NCBI GenBank assembly: GCA_003221085.1
Contig: QHUD01000099.1
Coordinates: 1 to 14,538 of the forward strand
Direction of reading: 5' to 3'
Length of the DNA stretch: 14,538 bases
From: Gemmatimonadota bacterium
GTDB taxonomy: Bacteria; Gemmatimonadota; Gemmatimonadetes; Gemmatimonadales; GWC2-71-9
A program made the position numbers and the translations under genes. Numbering within the stretch: the first letter of the stretch is position 1; every line of letters starts with the position of its first letter. This document shows positions 5,873-14,184 of this stretch, piece by piece. The notes beneath the pieces are model-generated. The model was not told where the DNA came from, made no database searches, and saw only the letters and a list, made by a program, of their open reading frames with translations.

Positions 5873-7315
5873 TCAACTCCAGACGAACGTGACGACCGCG
5901 CCGGCTGGGAGCGTGTAGCGAAGCGCTTGGTTCGCCCACAGCACTGCGAACGTCCGGTCCTGCGGATCCGTGTTGACCACGATCAGGGCCTTGGAGCCGG
6001 CGTCGGCGTTCCGGAAGGCCACGCTTTCGAGCCCGGCAATGCCGGAGGTCGACGCGATACGCCGTGCGCCGGGCCGCACGAACCGGCTGGCGTGCGCCAA
6101 CGCGTAGTACTCCACGTTGCGCGTGACAACCCCGGAGCCCGATGCGATCGTCACTACCCCACGACAGTCTCCACAGCCGCCCGTATGCGGCCCATGGTTC
6201 TCGTCTAGGGCGAGATTCCAGAGGAGTACCCCCTTTGCCCAGTCGCGTGTGGCATCGATGATGAGGGTGCCCACGAACCACTTGAGATTGTCCGCGAAAT
6301 TCGGCGCCCATTCCCCGCCCGAGCACTCGGTGAAGTAAGTCTCCTTATCGGGGTGGGCATCGTGCACCAGGGTCTGCGCGGACACGTCCCCGCCGTAGCA
6401 GTGCCACGCGACCCCGGCGATGTAGCGGGGCGCCGCCGTGTCGGCGAGCACCTGGAGCGGCGACTGGTACTCGTCCCAGTTGTGATCCCAATCGAGGATG
6501 ATGGTGCCAATGCCGCGCTCGGCGAACAGGGGCCCTAAGTACTGGCCGATGAATAGGGCGCGGGCGGGTGGCTCGAGCCGCATCCCGGGATAGGTGGGCG
6601 GCTCGTAGTGCGGCTCGTTCTGCACCGTGATCGCGTAGATGGGCACGCCCTCGGCACGGTACGCCTCGATGTAGCGCCGGAAGTATTCGGCGAGGGGCCC
6701 GTATGCCTCGGGGCGGAGGGTCCCTTGGATCAGGCTGTTGCTGGTCTTCATCCACCCCGGAGGACTCCAGGGTGACGCCATGATCTTGAGCTGCGGGTTG
6801 ATCGCGAGCGCGCGCTGCACCACCGGCAGGAGATAGGCCCGATTGGAATCGATCGAAAAATGCGCCAAACTAGAATCGGTCTGGCCGGGAGGCATGTCGT
6901 CGTAACTGTACTGATGCAGCGAGAAATCGGACGCGCCCATGGTGAGGCGCGTGAAGCTCAGTCCGATCCCGGGACTCGGGCCGAACAGCTCCTGCAGCAG
7001 GGCTTCTCGCTGGGCGGGCGCCAGCTTGTTCTGGATCAGCCACGCCGATGCGTCGGTGATCGCGGCCCCGAAGCCAACCATCTCCTGATAAGTCGTGCCT
7101 TCGTCGACCACGATCCGGAGCAGGGTCGCCGGTGGCACGCTGGAATCGAAGTGGACGTCGGCCTCTCGGGACAGAAGCTTCGACCCGGTACCCGTCGTCA
7201 GCCACACCTGAGCGGCGGGGCCTTGCAATGGCGGAGGGCCGGGGGATGGTTCTCCCGGCGCCGGGCGCCCGCACGCCACGAAGGCGACGAGCGCCCACGC
7301 CGGGGGGGGCCGCAT
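5873..7315 (-). CDS. GH30-family glycoside hydrolase, surface/periplasmic lipoprotein
   Basis: GH30 enzymes are retaining glycosidases; bacterial members near PULs are often beta-1,6-glucanases or glucocerebrosidase-like beta-glucosidases. The 480-residue product shows QEMVGFGAAITDAS (77-90), KIMASPWSPPGWMK (177-190), VQNEPHYEP (231-239) with the likely acid/base Glu234, YFTECSGG (327-334) with the likely nucleophile Glu330, and a C-terminal beta region with GGCGDCRGVVTI (379-390). The N-terminus is a short lipoprotein signal ending in FVAC (Cys15) followed by a Pro-rich linker, implying membrane anchoring. I chose the ATG at 7315, which overlaps the susD stop by one base (TGATG); a TTG three codons earlier is possible. 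It is the last PUL gene. Exact bond specificity cannot be read. Confidence 0.92.
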   Translation of the reverse strand: MRPPPAWALVAFVACGRPAPGEPSPGPPPLQGPAAQVWLTTGTGSKLLSREADVHFDSSVPPATLLRIVVDEGTTYQEMVGFGAAITDASAWLIQNKLAPAQREALLQELFGPSPGIGLSFTRLTMGASDFSLHQYSYDDMPPGQTDSSLAHFSIDSNRAYLLPVVQRALAINPQLKIMASPWSPPGWMKTSNSLIQGTLRPEAYGPLAEYFRRYIEAYRAEGVPIYAITVQNEPHYEPPTYPGMRLEPPARALFIGQYLGPLFAERGIGTIILDWDHNWDEYQSPLQVLADTAAPRYIAGVAWHCYGGDVSAQTLVHDAHPDKETYFTECSGGEWAPNFADNLKWFVGTLIIDATRDWAKGVLLWNLALDENHGPHTGGCGDCRGVVTIASGSGVVTRNVEYYALAHASRFVRPGARRIASTSGIAGLESVAFRNADAGSKALIVVNTDPQDRTFAVLWANQALRYTLPAGAVVTFVWS

Positions 7316-8817
7316 CAATTCCAACCCGGGTTCTGGGTCAGGTTGGGGTTCTTGCTCAGCTCCCCCAACGGGAGGGGCAGCAGGTTGCTCGGCGCACCGT
7401 GTAGGCCGGTCTCGCCGGGCGAAATGACGCCTAGTTCAGCCGTCTTGGCCTGGATCGCCGCGTTGAGAGTTCCCCAACGCGACAGATCGAACCAACGCTG
7501 CCCTTCGAACACGAACTCGCGGCGGCGCTCCAGCCAGACCGAGTCCCGGAAGGTCGCGGTCGAGAGTCCCGATACCGGGCCGATCCCGGCGCGGGTGCGC
7601 ACCGCGTTGAGCGCTTGCTCGGCGGTCATGGCGGGGACTGGAGCACCACCTTCGTTCACGGCTTCGGCGTACATCAGCAGCACGTCGGCGTACCGCAGCA
7701 CGATCCAATCGTTGGACTGCCGCGCCCAATCCCGTTGGTGCATGTTCTGGAAGTCGCTCTGGTCCAAATACTTGAGGAACGCAGGACCGAGCGTGTCCGG
7801 GGGATCGGTCCACTTGGCGGTGTCGCCCAGTGCATCAATGTACGGAGACCTAATGAATGTCCCGCCCAAACCACGGGTATCGGATGCGGCGAAGCGGCGC
7901 GCGAGCGACGGCGCGACAGTCATGAGCCCGTACGCGGCCCCACCGGGAAACCCGGAGGGCAGGCTGAACAGCGTATGCACGCTGCCGGCGCCGGGATCGA
8001 GCAGGCCATCGTAGTTGATCTCGAAGATGCTCTCCTTATTGGTGATCTTGGTCGCGATCTTGAAGCAGTCCTTCCAGTTCGGCAGCAGCGCGTAGCGGTT
8101 GGTGGCAATCAGCTGCCCCGCCGTTTGCGCCGCGTTGGCCCAGTCCTGACGGGTGAGGTATACCTTCGCGAGCATCGCCTGGGCCGCCCCGCTCGTGACG
8201 CGGCCGACGTCACTGCTGGAGTAAGACACCGGTAGGCCCGCCATGGCCTGCTGTAAGTCACCGACAATGAGGGCGTACACGTCTGCCGCGGGCGCGCGGG
8301 ACACCCGGAGAGCGTCGAGCGATTTCACTTCGTGCTCGAGCAGCGGCACGTCTCCGAACGAGCGGACCAGATCGAAATAGGCGTTGGCGCGCAGGAAGCG
8401 CGCCTCGTTCAGGAGCCGGTCGCGCAGCGTGGGATCCATGGTGATGCCGGGCACGCGATCGAGCACGATGTTGGCCCGGTTGATGATCCAGTAGGCGCTG
8501 CCCCACATGTCGCCCATGGGCCATTCGGTGGAATTAAAGATGTAATCGCTCATCCGGTGTCCGTCCGCGCCGAAGCGCGGACCCACCATGATGTCGTCGG
8601 TGGCGATGTCCGAGATGTACCAGAACCCCAGCCAGTACGACCATTTGGTCGACTCGTACACCGCGTTGGTCGCCGCGACCGCGTCGGACGAGGTTCGGTA
8701 AAAGTTCTCCGGAGTGAGCACGTCGGACGGGCTCGGGTCGAGGAAGCTTTCGCACGACGTCACGAGGACGAGCGCCGCCAGCACGCCGAGCCGAGAGATC
8801 CGTTCAGTCCGTCGCAT
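7315..8817 (-). CDS. SusD/RagB-like outer-membrane glycan-binding lipoprotein
   Basis: SusD-type proteins sit as a lid on the SusC transporter and bind oligosaccharides at the cell surface. The 500-residue product begins with a lipoprotein signal, a basic MRRTERISR followed by a hydrophobic stretch ending in VTSC (Cys22). The family's N-terminal pattern DVLTPENFYRTSSDAVAATNAVY (about 32-54) follows. The TPR-like signature NEARFLRANAYFDLVR and FGDVPLL covers 137-160, and ERRREFVFEGQRWFDLSRWG (430-449) is the conserved C-terminal motif. Length and motif order are normal and the gene looks intact. It starts 18 nt after susC and shares one base with the GH30 start. The aromatic-rich segment KWSYWLGFWY (59-68) could contribute to glycan stacking; that is inference. 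Confidence 0.95.
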   Translation of the reverse strand: MRRTERISRLGVLAALVLVTSCESFLDPSPSDVLTPENFYRTSSDAVAATNAVYESTKWSYWLGFWYISDIATDDIMVGPRFGADGHRMSDYIFNSTEWPMGDMWGSAYWIINRANIVLDRVPGITMDPTLRDRLLNEARFLRANAYFDLVRSFGDVPLLEHEVKSLDALRVSRAPAADVYALIVGDLQQAMAGLPVSYSSSDVGRVTSGAAQAMLAKVYLTRQDWANAAQTAGQLIATNRYALLPNWKDCFKIATKITNKESIFEINYDGLLDPGAGSVHTLFSLPSGFPGGAAYGLMTVAPSLARRFAASDTRGLGGTFIRSPYIDALGDTAKWTDPPDTLGPAFLKYLDQSDFQNMHQRDWARQSNDWIVLRYADVLLMYAEAVNEGGAPVPAMTAEQALNAVRTRAGIGPVSGLSTATFRDSVWLERRREFVFEGQRWFDLSRWGTLNAAIQAKTAELGVISPGETGLHGAPSNLLPLPLGELSKNPNLTQNPGWN

Positions 8818-8835
8818 AGGATGGCTCCGTTTCGC

Positions 8836-11800
8836 CTAAAAGCCGGCCGTGAAGCCGAAGGTGATCTGCCGCACCTGTGGGTACGTCCCGAAATCGATCC
8901 CTTGCGCCAGGTTCGTCGTGGCGTACTCGCTGATTTCGGGGTCATAGCCGGTGTAGTTCGTGACGGTGAAGAAATTCTGCGCGCTGATATAAAGCTGCAG
9001 GCGCGTCATGCCCTTCAGGTGCATCGCGTCCAACCAGGCCGCGGGGACGCTGTAGGCGAGCCGGATGTTCTTGCCGCGCAGGTATGAACCGTCCTCGACG
9101 AACAGATTGGACTCGGTGCTCTCGAACGTGTTGCCGATCTTCGGGACCCCAATGCCGGGCCCTGCGGTGATGACGTCCTGCAGCTGGTTCGCCGTCCCTC
9201 CCGCGGCCGTGAGCAGCGAGCGGTTGATGTTGTAGATCTTGTTCCCCACCGACCATTGCAGGAACACGGACAACTCGAAGTTGCGAAAGGTAAAGCGGTT
9301 GTTCAGGCCGCCGGTGTACTTGGGCTGTGCGTTGCCAATGATGGTCCGGTCGTTCGAGGTGATCACACTGTCGCCGTCCAGGTCCTTGTACACGACCCGG
9401 CCGCTGTCCACCCCCGCATAGACCCAGCCATAGAATGAGCTGACCGGCTCACCCACCTTGAGGACCGTCGGGTTCTGATGCGCGCCGCCGCCCACGTAAG
9501 GGTAGGCACCCAGGACGAGCGTGTCCGAGCCAAGGTCGAGCACCTTGTTGCGGTTCCACGCGAGGTTCAGCGTGGACTCCCAACCCAGCGCACCCGTGAG
9601 GTTGGTAGTGCTGACGCTCAGCTCGAAGCCGCGATTCCGGAGGCTACCGATGTTCTGGAGCGACGTGCTGAATCCGGTCGTCGCTGGCACGGCTACCTCA
9701 TAGAGCAGGTCGCGTGTCTTCTTGGAGTAATAGTCCACGGTGACGGACACGCGACTCCGGAAGAGGGCGGCGTCGAGACCGAGATCGATCCCGTCGGTCG
9801 TTTCCCACTTGAGGTCGGGGTTAGCGAGTGTGTACGGCGCGAAGCCGATCCCCCGCACTCCGCCGAACACGTTCACGGTGTTGGAGAGCAGGGCGAGCGA
9901 CTTGTAGTTCCCGATCTCCTGGTTCCCCGTGCGGCCGTAGCTGGCGCGCAGCTTGAGATCGTTGAATAGGCCGAGCCGCTTGACGAACTCCTCGTCCGAG
10001 GCGCGCCACGCGAACGCCGCGGCCGGGAAGAACCCATACCGATGCCCGGCGCCGAACCTGGAAGACCCGTCCACCCGCGCCGAGACGGTCAACAGGTACT
10101 TGTCCGCAATCCCCCAGCGCACCCGCGAGAAGTACGAGAGGAGCGACCAATGGGGCGCCGGCGTCGACACGCTGCGGAAGGTCTGCGCCGCGTTGAGACC
10201 GTTGACCCCGAGCGCATCGGTCGAGAACGTGATCGCCGACCCCGCGATCTGGGCGGTGTTCGAGCGCTGCATGGTCGTCCCGCCCACCACGTCGAGGGAG
10301 TGCAGCTTCCCGAAGCGATGCTGGTACTGCAGCGTGTTCTCGAAGGTCCAGCTGAAGGTCTCGGACTCGCCGCGGCTTCCCTCGCCGCCGCTGTTGAGCC
10401 CCGGCAGGACCGTCGAGGGTGAGTAGTAGTCTTGCACCGAGTTCAAGAAGTCCGCCCCCACGGTGCTCCGCAACGTGAGCCCCGGCCGGATGTCGTACTC
10501 GGCGAAGGCATTCCCGATCACCCGGTTGTCGCGCTCTTCGTTGGTGATCACGTTCGCGGTGGCGACAGGATTCGGGAACGGCCGACCGGTGAGGGGGTTG
10601 GTCCCGGTGAAGTACTCGCCGCCCGTAACGGTCACGGGGAGCGTGGGAGGAGCCGTGAGGGCATCCAACATCACCGACGCCGCACCGCCGTTCGGGAGCA
10701 CGTGCGCGTGCGAGCGGCTCAGGCTGAGGCGGTTGCCGACCCGGAACTTGCTGCTGATGTTGCGATCGAGGTTCAGGCGGAAGGACCCGCGGCTCAAGTC
10801 GGAGCCGATGACCACGCCGTCGTTCTGCAGGAGGCCGCCCGAGACGTAGTACTTGGTGTTGGCGTCGCCGCCCGACATCGAGAGGTCGTAGCTGCGCATC
10901 GGCGCCGTCCGGAAAATCGCGCCCTGCCAATCCGTGCCCTGCCCGAAGCCGGCAATCTCGGCGGGCGTGTAGAATGCAGGCTGGCCCGCATTGAGGTACG
11001 CGGCGTTCACCATCTGGGCGAATTGCGCCGCATCGAGCACGGGGAGGGTGCGTCGCACCTGCTGGATGCCGTAGTACGAGCCGAACGACACGGAGTTCTG
11101 GCCCGCGCGTCCGTGCTTCGTGGTGATCAAGACCACGCCATTCGCGGCGCGCGCGCCGTAAATCGCCCCCGCCGACGCGTCCTTCAGGACCTCGATCGAC
11201 GCGATGTCGTCCGGGTTCAGAGCGGAGATCGGGTTCAAGCCCCGCATCCCTTCCCCGAGCAGCGTGCCCGGCGTGCCGTCCTCGAGGTTGGTGGTGAGAG
11301 GCACACCATCGACGACATACAGCGGATCGTTACCGGCGGAGATGGAGTTCCCGCCCCGGATTCGGACCATCGCCCCCGCCCCGGGCTGCCCGCTCGACGT
11401 GACGACCTGAACACCGGCGGCACGGCCCAGCAACGCCTGATCGACCGACGTCACCGGTGCCGAAGCGATCTGTTCGCCCGTGACGGACGAAACCGCCCCG
11501 GTGAGCTCCCGGCGCTCCGTCGTGCCGTAGCCGATCGCCACGACTTCCTCGAGCTGTGTGGCCCGCGGGGTCAACGCGAAATCGACCGTGGCCTCCTGGT
11601 CTGGGACTACCGTGACCGGCTTCGTCACTGAGGAGTACCCGATGCGCACGACTCTGACGGTGTGCTCGCCGACCGGGACGTCGCTGATCCGATACCTGCC
11701 GTCGTCGGCGGACCGCGCGCTGAGCCCGGTGCCTACCACCGTGACGGTCGCGACGGCAATTCCCTGCCCGCTGAGGGAGTCGGTGACCCGCCCGGTCACC

Positions 11801-12282
11801 GTGCCCCCCTGAAATCCCTCCAGCGCGCCGCGCCTGACGAGCGCGGCCTGTCCGCGCGACGTCAGCAGCACATCCACGCCGACGTCGTACAGCACGGCGC
11901 TCAACACGGCGCCCACCGTCAAGTTCGACGCGCTGAACGTCACCCGGGCGTCCAGCGGGACGACGGCCGCGCTGTAGGTGAGCCGGAGGCCGGCACGCTC
12001 GGCGATGGCGGACAGGGCTTCTGCCAGGGACACGTCCTTCAGCTCGAGCGAGATCAGCCGCCGGAACACGGCCGCGTTGCTCGCATCCGTCCAGTGTGGA
12101 GACGCGGCCCCGTCGCGCGACCGTGGACTCGCCGCCGCGAGGAAACGTGGACCGGAGGCGGCCAGCTCCATTCCCTGAGCGGGGTCCTGCCCCCGCGCGA
12201 CTCCGACGCCGGCATCGGCCACCAGCGCGGCGACCGCGATAGCAGCGCTCCACAAGCTCCGTGCGTTCGCTCCGATGTACAT
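8836..12282 (-). CDS. SusC/RagA-like TonB-dependent transporter with N-terminal STN domain
   Basis: This 1148-residue outer-membrane protein would import oligosaccharides using TonB energy. Domains in order: signal peptide (about 1-31), STN secretin/TonB short domain (about 76-150, SLELKDVSLAEALSAIAERAGL), carboxypeptidase-regulatory-like beta-sandwich (about 160-238, GTVTGRVTDSLSGQGI), a TonB-box-like LEEVVAIGYG (244-253), plug (about 256-390, with VRIRGGNS, PLYVVDGVPL and VLKDASAGAIYGARAANGVVLITTK), then the 22-strand barrel ending in Phe. The STN domain marks it as a transducer that can contact the FecR-type anti-sigma encoded just upstream. The start has a clear GGGAGG Shine-Dalgarno six bases before ATG. 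The gap from fecR is 19 nt. The gene looks intact and full length. Confidence 0.97.
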   Translation of the reverse strand: MYIGANARSLWSAAIAVAALVADAGVGVARGQDPAQGMELAASGPRFLAAASPRSRDGAASPHWTDASNAAVFRRLISLELKDVSLAEALSAIAERAGLRLTYSAAVVPLDARVTFSASNLTVGAVLSAVLYDVGVDVLLTSRGQAALVRRGALEGFQGGTVTGRVTDSLSGQGIAVATVTVVGTGLSARSADDGRYRISDVPVGEHTVRVVRIGYSSVTKPVTVVPDQEATVDFALTPRATQLEEVVAIGYGTTERRELTGAVSSVTGEQIASAPVTSVDQALLGRAAGVQVVTSSGQPGAGAMVRIRGGNSISAGNDPLYVVDGVPLTTNLEDGTPGTLLGEGMRGLNPISALNPDDIASIEVLKDASAGAIYGARAANGVVLITTKHGRAGQNSVSFGSYYGIQQVRRTLPVLDAAQFAQMVNAAYLNAGQPAFYTPAEIAGFGQGTDWQGAIFRTAPMRSYDLSMSGGDANTKYYVSGGLLQNDGVVIGSDLSRGSFRLNLDRNISSKFRVGNRLSLSRSHAHVLPNGGAASVMLDALTAPPTLPVTVTGGEYFTGTNPLTGRPFPNPVATANVITNEERDNRVIGNAFAEYDIRPGLTLRSTVGADFLNSVQDYYSPSTVLPGLNSGGEGSRGESETFSWTFENTLQYQHRFGKLHSLDVVGGTTMQRSNTAQIAGSAITFSTDALGVNGLNAAQTFRSVSTPAPHWSLLSYFSRVRWGIADKYLLTVSARVDGSSRFGAGHRYGFFPAAAFAWRASDEEFVKRLGLFNDLKLRASYGRTGNQEIGNYKSLALLSNTVNVFGGVRGIGFAPYTLANPDLKWETTDGIDLGLDAALFRSRVSVTVDYYSKKTRDLLYEVAVPATTGFSTSLQNIGSLRNRGFELSVSTTNLTGALGWESTLNLAWNRNKVLDLGSDTLVLGAYPYVGGGAHQNPTVLKVGEPVSSFYGWVYAGVDSGRVVYKDLDGDSVITSNDRTIIGNAQPKYTGGLNNRFTFRNFELSVFLQWSVGNKIYNINRSLLTAAGGTANQLQDVITAGPGIGVPKIGNTFESTESNLFVEDGSYLRGKNIRLAYSVPAAWLDAMHLKGMTRLQLYISAQNFFTVTNYTGYDPEISEYATTNLAQGIDFGTYPQVRQITFGFTAGF

Positions 12283-12288
12283 ACTCGA

Positions 12289-12294
12289 CCTCCC
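12289..12294 (-). promoter_or_regulatory. Shine-Dalgarno of the susC-like gene
   Basis: GGGAGG on the coding strand, separated by six bases (TCGAGT) from the ATG at 12282. It is the best-formed ribosome binding site in the PUL and fixes the start of the transporter. By contrast, fecR upstream has no recognisable SD, which would favour high transporter and low anti-sigma synthesis from one transcript. Confidence 0.75.
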
Positions 12295-12301
12295 GTTCTC
12301 G

Positions 12302-13282
12302 CTAGCGTGCCTGTCGAGTCGTTGAAATGGTCACCGATCGACCCTGCCACTCATAGCGGGCGCCGACGGCGGCGGTGATGAGTGTGAGAACCTGCGCGAC
12401 CGGCTCGTCCCGATACGACCCTGTCACCGGCCGGCCGGCGAGCTCCTGATCTGCCACCCGGACGTCGAGATCGTACCAGCGGCTGAGCGCCTGGGCGGCC
12501 TCCCCGAGCGGCACGCTCGCGAAGACCAGACGCCCGCGCGTCCACGCAACCTCGTCGGATACGCTGGCCCCGCGCAGCACGCGCACGCTGCCCGTCCGCC
12601 ATCGGGTCGCGACCTGACCCGCGCGGAGCGCGGTCGCGGCCAGCGCGACCGATCCCTCGACCACCGCGACACGCTCGTGCGCCACGTCACGGTACGCCCG
12701 CACGCTGAACGCCGTGCCGATGTCGCGGATCGTGCCTGCTGCGGTGTGCACGACAAAGGGTCGAGCGGTGTCGTGGACGACCCGGAAGTACGCTTCCCCT
12801 TCCAGATACACGTCGCGCTCGCGCGCCGCGAATGGGATGGGCGCCCGCAGCCTCGAGTCCGCGTTGAGGATGATTTCCGTGCCGTCGAGCAGCCGGAGGA
12901 TGGCGCGCCGGCCGCGAGGAGTGGCGTATTCCCGCATGGCAGGGACCTGGGCGACCTTTTGTGCATCGCGACCGAGCCACCAGGCGGCGCCGCCGCCGAT
13001 CACGGCGGCGACGATCGCAGCCGCAATCGCGCCGTGCCACCGGCCCCGTCGCCTGGGCGAGCCCCACCGGGTCACGAAGCGGGTCCAGGCTGCGTCCGTA
13101 TCGTAGGGCGCAGCGAGGCGGCGCTCGTCCGCGCCCCAAGCCGCTTGCAGTGCTCCGACCGCCGCCCGGCGGGCAGGATCCGCGCCGATCCACGCTTCGA
13201 CCAGGGCCCGATCTGCGGGTAAGGCGCTCCCATCGAGGTAGCGGCCCAGCGCGGGGAGGTCGACGGACGAAGGGGGCGTCAT
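12302..13282 (-). CDS. FecR-family anti-sigma factor
   Basis: FecR-type proteins span the inner membrane, hold an ECF sigma factor inactive and release it when the outer-membrane transducer signals. The 326-residue product has a cytoplasmic N-terminal sigma-binding region (1-82, with the conserved AAWTRFVTRW near 64-73), one membrane helix (about 85-103, ending AAWWLG), the periplasmic FecR core (about 119-213: TPRGRRAILRLLDGTEIILNADS, YLEGEAYFRV, GTAFSVRAY, VVEGSVAL) and a C-terminal STN-like DUF4974-type domain (about 252-320). It lies directly before the STN-SusC gene, as expected for its partner. The ATG at 13282 has no SD and lies within a perfect 25-nt inverted repeat. Its partner sigma is not adjacent: a GH16 gene intervenes. 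Confidence 0.94.
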   Translation of the reverse strand: MTPPSSVDLPALGRYLDGSALPADRALVEAWIGADPARRAAVGALQAAWGADERRLAAPYDTDAAWTRFVTRWGSPRRRGRWHGAIAAAIVAAVIGGGAAWWLGRDAQKVAQVPAMREYATPRGRRAILRLLDGTEIILNADSRLRAPIPFAARERDVYLEGEAYFRVVHDTARPFVVHTAAGTIRDIGTAFSVRAYRDVAHERVAVVEGSVALAATALRAGQVATRWRTGSVRVLRGASVSDEVAWTRGRLVFASVPLGEAAQALSRWYDLDVRVADQELAGRPVTGSYRDEPVAQVLTLITAAVGARYEWQGRSVTISTTRQAR

Positions 13283-13298
13283 CAGTCTGATGACGCCC
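13274..13298. promoter_or_regulatory. Perfect 25-nt inverted repeat over the fecR start codon
   Basis: GGGCGTCATCAG, a single central base, then its exact reverse complement CTGATGACGCCC (plus-strand orientation). The fecR ATG (13282-13280) lies inside one arm. In DNA this could be an operator for a dimeric repressor; in mRNA a hairpin would occlude the start codon and make fecR translation depend on ribosomes arriving from GH16. No T-run follows, and it overlaps coding sequence, which argues against a terminator. The symmetry is certain; the role is inference. Confidence 0.6.
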
Positions 13299-13301
13299 GA
13301 G

Positions 13302-13350
13302 GGGGAGGGGTTACTTACTCGTGAGCGCGCTCAAGTCCGGAGTCCTCCCC
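13302..13350. other. Nested inverted repeats in the GH16-fecR intergenic region
   Basis: The 67-nt GH16-fecR gap contains an outer pair of 7-nt complementary arms (GGGGAGG at 13302-13308 and CCTCCCC at 13344-13350, plus strand). These enclose a perfect 12-bp palindrome TGAGCGCGCTCA at 13322-13333. Together with the 25-nt repeat over the fecR start, almost the whole gap could be folded in the mRNA. The only good SD-like GGGGAGG in the gap is in the outer arm, far (over 60 nt) from the fecR ATG, so it would not serve that start in linear form. It may be an attenuator or mRNA-processing site; function is unknown. Confidence 0.45.
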
Positions 13351-14153
13351 TACCCGCCCGTCCTCTCGTACACCCGCACGTAGTCCACCCGCATAGTCTG
13401 CGGGAACACCGTCGTAGAGTCGGGAGTGCCGGGCCAGTACCCACCGACCGCAACATTCAGAATGATGAAAAACGGATGATCGTACACCCACCGCCCCGGC
13501 AGATCCTTCGGAGTAACGGTCCGATAGAGCGTGTCGTCGACGTACCAGCGAATCGCATCCGACTCCCATTCGACGGCATAGACGTGAAAGCTGTCGGCGA
13601 AGCTGCCCGCGCTCAGCTGATACGTGCTGGTGACGCCCTGTGCACCCGAATAACCGGGCCCATGCACCGTGCCGTGCACCCGGTTGGGCTCCCTCCCGAT
13701 GTTCTCCATGATGTCGATCTCGCCACACCCGGGCCAGCCGACCTGCTCGCAATTCTCGGCGAGCATCCAGAACGCGGGCCAGAGGCCCTGCCCGCGCGGG
13801 ATTTGAATCCGCGCCTCGATGCGGCCGTACCACCACGCGCCCAAGCCTTGCGTCTTCAAGCGCGCCGACGTGTAGTCACGGTTCCCGAACCTCTCACGGC
13901 GAGCCTCCATGATCAAGCTGCCGTCGGAGGTATGCGCATTCTCGCTCCGGTCGGTGTAGAACTCGAGCTCGCCGTTACCCCAGCCGTCCCCGCCCGTCTC
14001 CCGCACCCATCTCCGGGCATCGAGGGCCCGGCCGTCGAATTCGTCGTGCCACACGAGCCGCCAAGCGGTGCGTGAGCGTGCGGGAGTGCCTGCGATGAGC
14101 GAGGACACACCGACGACGAGTGCAATCCAGGTGTGGCGAGGGGTCAGCATCAT
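13350..14153 (-). CDS. Secreted GH16-family endo-beta-1,3-glucanase (laminarinase-like)
   Basis: GH16 laminarinases cut internal beta-1,3 (or mixed 1,3/1,4) glucan bonds with retention. The 267-residue product is a signal peptide (about 1-27, hydrophobic WIALVVGVSSLIAG) followed by a single GH16 catalytic domain with no carbohydrate-binding module. Conserved elements are VWHDEFDG (34-41), GNGELEFYT (59-67), QIPRGQGLWPAFWML (117-131) and the catalytic EIDIME (145-150), with likely nucleophile Glu145, Asp147 and acid/base Glu150, then NVAVGGYWPG (233-242). This motif form is that of the laminarinase-type subfamily. Two adjacent ATGs (14153 and 14150) are possible starts, with GGGA upstream as a weak SD. 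No lipobox is seen, so it is probably periplasmic or secreted. It sits unusually between the sigma and anti-sigma genes. Confidence 0.95.
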   Translation of the reverse strand: MMLTPRHTWIALVVGVSSLIAGTPARSRTAWRLVWHDEFDGRALDARRWVRETGGDGWGNGELEFYTDRSENAHTSDGSLIMEARRERFGNRDYTSARLKTQGLGAWWYGRIEARIQIPRGQGLWPAFWMLAENCEQVGWPGCGEIDIMENIGREPNRVHGTVHGPGYSGAQGVTSTYQLSAGSFADSFHVYAVEWESDAIRWYVDDTLYRTVTPKDLPGRWVYDHPFFIILNVAVGGYWPGTPDSTTVFPQTMRVDYVRVYERTGG

Positions 14154-14184
14154 CTATGACGTCCCACAGAGGCGGCGTACGTAC

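Noticed and set aside
5808..5875. Riboswitch in the GH30/DUF512 gap on either strand
   Set aside because: There are small GC-rich stems and a GCG-GTAA-CGC tetraloop-like motif on the plus strand, but no conserved riboswitch core I recognise and no plus-strand gene for it to control.
6860..8014. Plus-strand open frame of 384 codons opposite GH30 and the SusD-like gene
   Set aside because: It crosses two well-supported opposite-strand genes, shows no family motif and has no ribosome binding site that stands out.
10432..11631. Plus-strand open frame of 399 codons opposite the SusC-like gene
   Set aside because: It is antisense to a clear, full-length TonB-dependent transporter, has a low-complexity Arg/Gly/Ala/Pro-rich product with no recognisable motif, and long antisense frames are expected in high-GC DNA.
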